A stretch of 64,000 nucleotides of DNA from Flavobacterium xueshanense (GTDB taxonomy: Bacteria > Bacteroidota > Bacteroidia > Flavobacteriales > Flavobacteriaceae). The stretch spans positions 48,027 through 112,026 of the forward strand of contig NZ_FONQ01000012.1 of the NCBI RefSeq assembly GCF_900112975.1. The letters are read 5' to 3'. Numbering within the stretch: the stretch's first letter is position 1; each line of letters opens with the position of its first letter. This document shows positions 54,255 through 61,345 of the stretch, one piece after another. Made by a program: the position numbers and the translations under genes. Under the pieces are notes generated by a model. That model was not told the DNA's origin. It made no database searches and worked only from the letters and a program-made list of their open reading frames with translations.

Positions 54255-55181
54255 ATGAAAGAATTAAGCGTAAATCATTTATTAGGCATAAAATACATCA
54301 ACAAGAATGATATTAACCTGATTTTTGAAACTGCCGATCATTTTAAAGAAGTCATCAATCGACCCATTAAGAAAGTGCCTTCGTTACGTGATATTACCAT
54401 CGCCAATATTTTCTTCGAAAACAGTACCAGAACAAAACTCTCTTTTGAATTAGCGCAAAAACGTTTATCAGCAGATGTTATTAGCTTTTCGGCAGCGCAA
54501 TCATCTGTCAAAAAAGGAGAAACATTAATAGATACCGTAAATAATATCCTTTCGATGAAAGTAGATATGGTTGTGATGCGACATTCCAATCCCGGCGCTG
54601 CTTATTTTTTGTCCAAAAACGTAAAAGCCAGTATCGTAAATGCTGGAGATGGCGCACATGAACATCCTACACAAGCTTTATTAGACAGTTATTCCATTCG
54701 AGAAAAACTAGGTGAAGTAGCCGGAAAAAAAGTCGTTATTGTAGGCGATGTTTTGCATTCCAGAGTCGCCTTGTCCAATATTTATGCTTTGCAAATGCAA
54801 GGCGCTGAGGTCAAAGTTTGCGGTCCTAAAACGCTTATTCCAAGATATATTGAATCACTGGGCGTTACCGTGGAACCTAATTTACGAAAAGCATTACAAT
54901 GGTGTGATGTTGCGAATATGTTGCGCGTCCAAAATGAGCGTATGGATGTCAATTATTTCCCGTCTACAAGGGAATATGCGCAGCAATATGGAGTTGATAA
55001 ACCGCTTTTGGATTCTCTTAATAAAGAAATTATAATCATGCATCCCGGACCTATTAATCGCGGTGTCGAAATTACAAGTGAAGTAGCAGATTCCAATCAA
55101 TCCGTGATTTTAAACCAGGTAGAAAATGGTGTAGCAATCAGAATGGCAGTTATTTATCTTTTGGCTTCAAAAATTCAATAA
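54255..55181 (+). CDS. pyrB: Aspartate carbamoyltransferase, catalytic subunit
   Basis: A 308-residue enzyme that joins carbamoyl phosphate and aspartate in UMP synthesis. The carbamoyl-phosphate loop is FFENSTRTKLSFELAQKRL (about 52-70), with HPTQALLDSYSI near 136-147 and HPGPINRGVEI near 261-271 for aspartate and domain closure. No pyrI regulatory gene is present nearby. It is the second gene of the pyrR operon, with the hypothetical gene and RNase Z gene downstream in the same direction. Confidence 0.95.
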   Translation: MKELSVNHLLGIKYINKNDINLIFETADHFKEVINRPIKKVPSLRDITIANIFFENSTRTKLSFELAQKRLSADVISFSAAQSSVKKGETLIDTVNNILSMKVDMVVMRHSNPGAAYFLSKNVKASIVNAGDGAHEHPTQALLDSYSIREKLGEVAGKKVVIVGDVLHSRVALSNIYALQMQGAEVKVCGPKTLIPRYIESLGVTVEPNLRKALQWCDVANMLRVQNERMDVNYFPSTREYAQQYGVDKPLLDSLNKEIIIMHPGPINRGVEITSEVADSNQSVILNQVENGVAIRMAVIYLLASKIQ

Positions 55182-55254
55182 ATCAACATAAAACTTTGTA
55201 AATTAGCTACGTATAAACTACGCTGCCTTTAAGCAGTCCCTGAAATTTAATACA

Positions 55255-55587
55255 ATGAAAGTAGATCAAAAAGGACATACAATATCAATTAGAGATACGC
55301 AGGGTGATTTTACTTCTTTTTTAATGAAGGTTACCCATCAATATAAAACATTCGAAAAACACAACATAATAATCGATCTTTTGATGCATAACGATTTGTC
55401 AACGAATGATATTAAGTTATTTATGCCGTTATCAAAACAACATAAAAAAGCTAAAAAGTCATTTGTTATCGTCACTTCAGATTTTGACTACAATGCTGTT
55501 CCAGCAAAATTAACAGTAGTGCCTTCATTATTAGAAGCGCATGACATTATAGAAATGGAAGAGATTGAAAGAGATTTAGGTTTTTAA
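55255..55587 (+). CDS. Conserved 110-residue protein, unknown function
   Basis: A 110-residue soluble protein. It begins MKVDQKGHTISIRDTQGDF, has alternating strands and helices (IIIDLLMHNDLSTNDIKLF, then KSFVIVTSDFDYNAVPAKLTVV) and ends in an acidic EMEEIERDLGF. The alpha/beta pattern is reminiscent of STAS-like domains, a weak inference. It lies between pyrB and the RNase Z gene, all in one direction, and may be part of that transcript. Confidence 0.7.
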   Translation: MKVDQKGHTISIRDTQGDFTSFLMKVTHQYKTFEKHNIIIDLLMHNDLSTNDIKLFMPLSKQHKKAKKSFVIVTSDFDYNAVPAKLTVVPSLLEAHDIIEMEEIERDLGF

Positions 55588-55660
55588 GTTAGTTTATTTG
55601 GTTATTTTTTTGACCGTTTAATTGATTTAAGCAAAATACACAATAAAGAATAAGAAAAAA

Positions 55661-56566
55661 TTGAAACTAACAATCCTTGGTTGCTATGCGGCAACACCCC
55701 GAACGTTTACCAATCCTACTTCCCAGATTTTAGACATAAAAAACAGACTTTTTCTGATTGATTGCGGGGAAGGAACGCAAGTACAATTGCGGAAGAATAA
55801 AATCCGATTTTCTAAAATAAACCATATTTTCATTTCCCATTTGCACGGAGACCACTTTTTTGGATTAGTGGGTTTAGTGTCCACATTTACTTTGCTGAAC
55901 CGAACTACGGATTTACATATTTATGGTCCAAAAGGCATCAAAGAAATTATCAAGCTGCAATTGCGATTGTCCAATTCCTGGACGAATTACGGTTTGTTTT
56001 TCCATGAATTAGAGTCTTTGGAGAGCGAACTTATCTTTGAAGACGACAAGGTTTTGGTGAAAACCATTCCATTGAAACACCGCGTATACACGAACGGTTT
56101 TTTGTTCCAAGAAAAAATAGGTGACCGAAAACTAAATTTGGATGCCGTTCAAAATTATGAAATAGAGAGTTGTTATTACCAAAAAATAAAAAACGGAAAA
56201 GACATCACGCTGGAAGATGGAAGAATCATAGCAAACGACAAATTAACATTTGATCCTATTCCGCCGAAGAATTACGCTTTTTGTTCGGATACGGTTTATA
56301 ATGAAGCAATGGTTCCCATTATAGAAGATGTAGATGTATTGTACCATGAATCTACTTTCCTTCAATCTGAGGAAAATCTGGCCAAAAAAACATTACATTC
56401 TACAGCAAAAGAAGCGGCAACCATTGCTTTGAAAGCAAATGCTAAACAATTAATTTTAGGACATTATTCTACTAGATATGAAAGTATCGAATTGTTTAAA
56501 GAAGAAGCTGAAACTATTTTTCCAGAAGTGCTTTTGGGTGATGATGGAAAAAGTTTTGAGTTTTAA
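55661..56566 (+). CDS. rnz: Ribonuclease Z, TTG start
   Basis: A 301-residue metallo-beta-lactamase-fold endonuclease that trims the 3' ends of tRNA precursors. Zinc motifs are HLHGDHFFGL (about 62-71), the exosite loop region with many charged residues at about 160-190, FCSDTVY near 208, YHESTFL and LGHYSTRY. The frame begins with TTG (55661), followed by KLTILGCYAATPRTFTNPTS, the normal N terminus of the family, so TTG is taken as the real start. The start is preceded by a purine-rich AATAAAGAATAAGAAAAAA stretch. Confidence 0.9.
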   Translation: MKLTILGCYAATPRTFTNPTSQILDIKNRLFLIDCGEGTQVQLRKNKIRFSKINHIFISHLHGDHFFGLVGLVSTFTLLNRTTDLHIYGPKGIKEIIKLQLRLSNSWTNYGLFFHELESLESELIFEDDKVLVKTIPLKHRVYTNGFLFQEKIGDRKLNLDAVQNYEIESCYYQKIKNGKDITLEDGRIIANDKLTFDPIPPKNYAFCSDTVYNEAMVPIIEDVDVLYHESTFLQSEENLAKKTLHSTAKEAATIALKANAKQLILGHYSTRYESIELFKEEAETIFPEVLLGDDGKSFEF

Positions 56567-56664
56567 ATACAGAAATCAATTTAGCTTGTAAAAATTGCCA
56601 ATTGGATTTTTTGATTTAATTAAATTGAATCATTCAATGATCAAACATTTTAAAAAACAAAATT

Positions 56665-57309
56665 ATGAATGACTTAAGTAATTACAGAAAATCATACGAG
56701 AAGAGTGAATTATTAGAATCCAATATTCCCGAGGATCCAATTAACTTGTTTAATCGCTGGTTTCATGAAGTAGAAGATTTTGGTGGCGACAGCGAAGTAA
56801 ATGCGATGACAGTGGCAACAATTGGCTTAGATGGCTTTCCGAAGTCTCGAGTTGTCTTGTTAAAAAAGTTTAATGAAGAAGGTTTTATTTTTTATACCAA
56901 TTACAATTCAGAAAAGGGTAAGGCTATTGCTGAAAATCCTAACGTTTGCCTATCTTTTTTTTGGTATACCATGGAGCGTCAGGTTATCATTAAGGGAATT
57001 GCAAAAAATACTTCGGAAATAACTTCTGACAGTTATTTTGAATCCAGACCTAACGGAAGTAAATTGGGAGCAATTGCATCTAATCAAAGTGAAGTAGTTC
57101 CTTCCAGAGAATATTTAGAGAAAAACCTGAAGCAATTAGAAAAAGATTTTGAGAGTGTTGTAATTCCGAGACCGAAACACTGGGGCGGATTTTTAGTAAC
57201 TCCTTTAGAAGTAGAGTTTTGGCAAGGAAGACCCAATCGATTACATGACAGAATTCGTTATACAAGTCAACAAGATTATTCTTGGAAAATTGATCGTTTG
57301 TCTCCTTAA
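56665..57309 (+). CDS. pdxH: Pyridoxamine 5'-phosphate oxidase
   Basis: A 214-residue FMN enzyme that oxidises pyridoxine or pyridoxamine phosphate to PLP. Visible family motifs are ALTVATIGLDGFPKSRVVLLKKF-like AMTVATIGLDGFPKSRVVLL (about 46-65), FFWYTMERQVIIKG (about 96-109), SRPNGSKLGAIASNQSE (about 130-146) and the C-terminal FWQGRPNRLHDRIRY. Length is standard. It ends without an obvious partner gene. Confidence 0.95.
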   Translation: MNDLSNYRKSYEKSELLESNIPEDPINLFNRWFHEVEDFGGDSEVNAMTVATIGLDGFPKSRVVLLKKFNEEGFIFYTNYNSEKGKAIAENPNVCLSFFWYTMERQVIIKGIAKNTSEITSDSYFESRPNGSKLGAIASNQSEVVPSREYLEKNLKQLEKDFESVVIPRPKHWGGFLVTPLEVEFWQGRPNRLHDRIRYTSQQDYSWKIDRLSP

Positions 57310-57473
57310 TGTAAGATATATACATATTTAATTATTTTTATAATGTAGTTCATCGATTTTTTTTGGTGTTTAAACGGTAGAATGACTATTTTTGAGTAGG
57401 AAATAAAAAAAATAGTATTAAATATTAAAGTTGTTTGCCCCACAATCTACTTTAAACCTAATCTACCATAGTT

Positions 57474-57977
57474 ATGAAGATAAAATTACTTTGTGCATTA
57501 TTACTCGCTACTGTAGTATGCACTATAAGTTCCTGTTCTTCAGAAAGTTCCGAAGTTGCAACTAGTAGTCCAAATCTGCAAAAAGTAGTTAATTACTCTT
57601 ACAACTCTATTGAAGTAAAAACAATGGAATTGATCAATGCACACAGAGTTAGCAAAGGTTTAAATCCTTTACAAAATATTAATCACATGTCGTACAAATC
57701 TGAAGAACATAATAACTACATGATTGCTAATAATGTTGTAAACCACAATGGTTTTTCAGCCCGTTCAGAAAATATAATGCTAACCTTGGGTGCTACTTCT
57801 GTAAGTGAAAATATAGCTTACAATTACAATACGCCGGAAGCCGTTTTAAATGCATGGTTAGCCAGTCCTGGTCACAAAGAAAATATTGAAGGTAATTTTA
57901 CACATTTTGGAATCGCTATTAAGGAGAATCCCGCAACTGGTAAAAAGTACTACACAAATATTTTTGCAAAAATATAA
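57474..57977 (+). CDS. CAP-domain lipoprotein
   Basis: A 167-residue exported protein. The signal MKIKLLCALLLATVVCTISSC has lipobox ISSC (C21). The CAP (SCP/PR-1) domain starts near residue 48: ELINAHRVSKGLNPLQ, then HNNYMIANNVVNHNGFSARSENI, VSENIAYNY, LNAWLASPGHKENIEGNFTHFGIAI, and YYTNIFAKI at the end. The His/Glu cavity residues (H in VNHNGF, E in VSENIA, H in SPGHKENI) are present. CAP proteins of this kind are secreted in stress or surface roles; the specific role is unknown. Confidence 0.88.
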   Translation: MKIKLLCALLLATVVCTISSCSSESSEVATSSPNLQKVVNYSYNSIEVKTMELINAHRVSKGLNPLQNINHMSYKSEEHNNYMIANNVVNHNGFSARSENIMLTLGATSVSENIAYNYNTPEAVLNAWLASPGHKENIEGNFTHFGIAIKENPATGKKYYTNIFAKI

Positions 57978-58098
57978 GTTGAGTTTTTTATAATTAAAAG
58001 GCTGTCTTCTCCCCAAAAGACGGTCTTTTATATTTTAAGATATCTCACATATTAAACCTTATTTTAAATATTTAAAAAATTGTATTTGTATTTTTTTG

Positions 58099-58132
58099 AA
58101 GTCCAATGAATTCTTTTTCATTGGACTTTTTT
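58099..58132. terminator. Bidirectional terminator
   Basis: AAGTCCAATGAA (58099-58110) pairs perfectly with TTCATTGGACTT (58117-58128) around a six-base loop, with T and A runs on the two sides. Confidence 0.75.
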
Positions 58133-58259
58133 AGTATTGTTATTTTGTCAAAGATTAACCAAAGATGCTCTTATATAGTCTTTAATCCCGTTCCAAATTT
58201 AGATTTTGCATTACTTGATTAATATGACAGTGGACTTAAATAGAATCCTAATTTATGAT

Positions 58260-58312
58260 ATAATTAAACTTAATAGGCTGACTTTATCGGGCAGCCTATT
58301 AAGTTTAATTAT
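58260..58312. repeat. 21-bp perfect inverted repeat after the OmpA-family gene
   Basis: The arm 58260-58280 (centre ACTTAATAGGCTG) is exactly complementary to 58292-58312 with an 11-base loop (ACTTTATCGGG). It lies ten bases past the stop of the OmpA-family gene. It probably stops transcription, but there is no long T-run on either strand. Confidence 0.6.
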
Positions 58313-58321
58313 AATCGTTTT

Positions 58322-60262
58322 TTACAAAGCAGTAATAATAAATTCACTTCTTCTGTTAAGTTGGTGGTCTTCCTCAGTACATTCTACATCATCAGCACAT
58401 TTATTTACAAGTTGTGTTTCACCATATCCTTTTCCAGTCAATCGGTTTGTATTTACGCCATTTTTGATTAACCAATTGATAGTAGATTTTGCTCTTCTGT
58501 CAGATAATGCTTCATTGTATTTAAATGTTTGTCTGCTATCCGTATGGGAACGAATATCAAGTTTCATTGTTGGATTTTGGTTTAAAACATCTAATATTTT
58601 TTCTAAATCAAATGCTGCTTCTTGTCTAATGTTTGATTTATCTAAATCAAAATAAATCATTTTTATATTAAAACATTTACCTAAATCATCACCAATTGTC
58701 ACTTTACACTTCGCGTTTTCTAATGCTATTGGTAAGTATGTTTTTCCATTTTCATCCGCTATAACAATCATCTGTTCCTTAGTTGTATATTCAGGTTTTT
58801 GAGCTCTTACATAATATGTTTTTCCACATTCAACAGTAAAAGAATAATTTCCCTTTTCATCAGAAATAGTTGTGTTAACGACATTAAATTGATTGTCAAA
58901 TAAAGTTACTTTAGCATCAGGAAGTAATTCTGCTGTAACAAGATCAGTAATCTCACCATATAATAATTGTTGACATGTGATTTTTTTTTGCTCTAAAAAT
59001 TTATAAATATCATCGTATCCCAGACCACCATCCCTGTTTGAGGTGAAAAAACCTCTTCTTGATTTTGTATCTATTAAATAAGCAAAATCATCTTTTGGAG
59101 AATTAATATCAGCACCTACATTTTGTACCTCTTCAAAAGTCCCATTGGCTTTGATTGTCGAAACAAAAACATCTAAACCTCCTAAGCCGGGATGTCCGTC
59201 TGATGCAAAGTAGATTTCGTTTTCATCATTTACAAATGGAAAAGTTTCTCTTCCCTCAGTATTGATTGTCTGCCCTAAATTCTCCGGAATACCGTAAGTG
59301 CCATTCTCGTTTATTTGTACTTTATATAAATCGGATAGACCAATTGTTCCCGGCATGTCAGATGCAAAATATAATGTTTTCCCGTCAGGACTTAGCGTAG
59401 GATGTGCAACACTGTAATTATCACTATTAAAAGGAAGTTCAGTTATATTCGACCAAGTACCATTTTCTAAAGTGGCTTTGTATATTTTTATTAAAGTAAT
59501 TTTATTAGCATCTTTTCCTTTTTTTCCATCAAGATAATTGTTTCGGGTAAAGTACATTGTTTTCCCGTCTTTTGTGAAAGCGGGGGTTGACTCATGAAAT
59601 TTAGAATTTATTTTTTCGTCAAACTTTTGTGGTTTTCCAGGAGTCATATTTTCCCCTAAACCGGTGGTATATAAATTAGTGAAATATTGATTTGTCCATT
59701 TATGTTTTCTTTGTCCTAAACTTCCAGTGTCCCTTGCTGATGCAAACACGATTTCATTTGAAAAGAATGCCGTCCCATAATCGGAATAAATAGAGTTTAT
59801 TCCGGCATCCTCAATTTTATATCTTCCAGAGTTGGCTTTTATCGCGTCAAGATAATTCACATTTTTCATAAAAAGCCTTCCGCGGCTATCATTTCCCAAT
59901 TTTTGATTGAACAATTCCAATAGTTCGTTTGCTTTATCATTTTGACCAATTGATCTCAAAGATTGTGCATAACGGAAATAATATTCGGGATCCAAGTCGG
60001 TAGTTTTCATCGCAAATAATTCACCGTACCATTTGGCCGCTTTTTCTAACTCTGCATTGAAGTAATAGGAATTGCCTAATTTTTTAAACATATCTGCCGA
60101 TTTATATCCTTTTTCGGCTACTTTTTCATAGGTTTTTATGGCATCAATATAGGCATAGTTGTCGTACTTTTTGTCGGCAACTTTTACCTTTTCTTTTTGC
60201 GAGTATACATTAAATGAAAACGCTATTATTAATGTTATACAAAAGAGTATATTATTTTTCAT
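58322..60262 (-). CDS. PorE-like OmpA-family protein (T9SS module)
   Basis: A 646-residue periplasmic protein with signal peptide MKNNILFCITLIIAFSFNVYSQ. Domain order is TPR-like helices (about 30-140), WD40/PD40 propeller blades (about 180-420; STPAFTKDGKTMYFTRNNY, AHPTLSPDGKTLYFASD, IYFASDGHPG), a carboxypeptidase-regulatory-like domain (about 440-520) and an OmpA C-terminal peptidoglycan-binding domain with MIYFDLDKSNIRQEA and SHTDSRQTFKYNEALSDRRAKS. This is the domain plan of PorE of the type IX secretion system. It is the last gene of the adhesin-PorP/SprF-OmpA cluster. Confidence 0.85.
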   Translation of the reverse strand: MKNNILFCITLIIAFSFNVYSQKEKVKVADKKYDNYAYIDAIKTYEKVAEKGYKSADMFKKLGNSYYFNAELEKAAKWYGELFAMKTTDLDPEYYFRYAQSLRSIGQNDKANELLELFNQKLGNDSRGRLFMKNVNYLDAIKANSGRYKIEDAGINSIYSDYGTAFFSNEIVFASARDTGSLGQRKHKWTNQYFTNLYTTGLGENMTPGKPQKFDEKINSKFHESTPAFTKDGKTMYFTRNNYLDGKKGKDANKITLIKIYKATLENGTWSNITELPFNSDNYSVAHPTLSPDGKTLYFASDMPGTIGLSDLYKVQINENGTYGIPENLGQTINTEGRETFPFVNDENEIYFASDGHPGLGGLDVFVSTIKANGTFEEVQNVGADINSPKDDFAYLIDTKSRRGFFTSNRDGGLGYDDIYKFLEQKKITCQQLLYGEITDLVTAELLPDAKVTLFDNQFNVVNTTISDEKGNYSFTVECGKTYYVRAQKPEYTTKEQMIVIADENGKTYLPIALENAKCKVTIGDDLGKCFNIKMIYFDLDKSNIRQEAAFDLEKILDVLNQNPTMKLDIRSHTDSRQTFKYNEALSDRRAKSTINWLIKNGVNTNRLTGKGYGETQLVNKCADDVECTEEDHQLNRRSEFIITAL

Positions 60263-60272
60263 ATTAATTGTT

Positions 60273-61190
60273 TTAGAAGAATCTTGGAGTTATAATTTTA
60301 CCATTATTTTTAAATATTTCATAACGCAAGAATATTTCATGAGAACCAGAATTATAATTTCTTAATCGGGTTGTCTCCCTGTCATACCCATATCCGATGT
60401 ACATTCCATCAGAAACTTGAAATCCAACCATGGCACTTAGTGCTGCACTCCATCTGTAAGCAACTCCTACGACAAATTTTTCATTAAACATAAAGTTACC
60501 AGAAACATCAACTTGTAGTGGCGCCCCTAAAACCATTTTAGTTAGTACTGCAGGTTTAAATTTTAATACACTATTGATATCAAAAACATAACCTCCTATT
60601 AAATAATAATTTATTTTTTCTTTAAAGATTGCAATTTCATTATCATCATAACGGTCTGATTCAATAAAATTTGGAATGGAAATACCAACATATGCTTTAT
60701 CAGAATGAAGATATAAACCTGCTCCAATGTTAGGCGAAAATTTATTTTCGATATTCTGCATCGATGGATCAAGTGGATAGGAATTTACAGGATTTAATTT
60801 TGAAATATCTAAATTGAATAAATTTGCTGTTGCCTTTAAACCAAATGAAAGTTTATAATTTTCCGATGTAGGAATGGTATAGGAGAAATCAGCAGAAATT
60901 GTACTTTCATTCGTAGGTCCAATTTTATCACTAACAAAAGAAACTCCTAAACCGAGATTATTATCATTTAGCGGAGTGTTGATTGAGGCAACATTTGTTA
61001 CAGGGGCACCATCCAAACCTACCCATTGGGTACGATGCATAGCAAAAATACTCATTGCTCCTCTAGATCCTGCATAAGCGGGATTGATGTTAATGGTATT
61101 GTACATGTACTGAGTATATTGTGCATCTTGTTGTGCAAAACCAGTAAATGCTGTAAACATTAACAAGATTAAAAATATTTTTGTTTTCAT
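60273..61190 (-). CDS. PorP/SprF family type IX secretion membrane protein
   Basis: A 305-residue outer-membrane protein with signal peptide MKTKIFLILLMFTAFTGFAQQ. The opening QQDAQYTQYMYNTININPAYAGSRGAMSIFAMHRTQWVGLDGAP is diagnostic for PorP/SprF. The rest is barrel-like strands ending in IFKNNGKIITPRFF. In gliding Flavobacteria, SprF-like proteins serve the export or attachment of a partner adhesin encoded immediately upstream, here the large gene to the right (on the minus strand, 155 bases away). The OmpA-family gene begins 10 bases after its stop. Confidence 0.9.
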   Translation of the reverse strand: MKTKIFLILLMFTAFTGFAQQDAQYTQYMYNTININPAYAGSRGAMSIFAMHRTQWVGLDGAPVTNVASINTPLNDNNLGLGVSFVSDKIGPTNESTISADFSYTIPTSENYKLSFGLKATANLFNLDISKLNPVNSYPLDPSMQNIENKFSPNIGAGLYLHSDKAYVGISIPNFIESDRYDDNEIAIFKEKINYYLIGGYVFDINSVLKFKPAVLTKMVLGAPLQVDVSGNFMFNEKFVVGVAYRWSAALSAMVGFQVSDGMYIGYGYDRETTRLRNYNSGSHEIFLRYEIFKNNGKIITPRFF

Positions 61191-61345
61191 AGTAGATTTT
61201 TTTGTTGTGATTGAATTACTTCTTTTTTTAGATTCAAAAGATCTGTTTCGAAAAATGTCAATACTATTTATATTAAAGAATAGGGCTAATTCATTTTTTA
61301 ACCTGAGGACTTTTAACTGTCCTCAGGATTTAAATTAATTCAAAA

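Larger units (their letters stand above)
57978..58321. other. Convergent intergenic region with three hairpins
   Basis: A 344-base gap between the CAP-domain gene and the convergent OmpA-family gene. It has an imperfect hairpin at 57997-58026, the terminator at 58099-58132 and the 21-bp inverted repeat at 58260-58312. No coding frame is supported; the frame at 58206-58655 on the plus strand is antisense to the OmpA-family gene. Confidence 0.5.

Noticed and set aside
58206..58655. 149-codon plus-strand frame after the CAP-domain gene
   Set aside because: Most of it is antisense to the OmpA C-terminal domain, and it begins within the hairpin region; no signal or family pattern.
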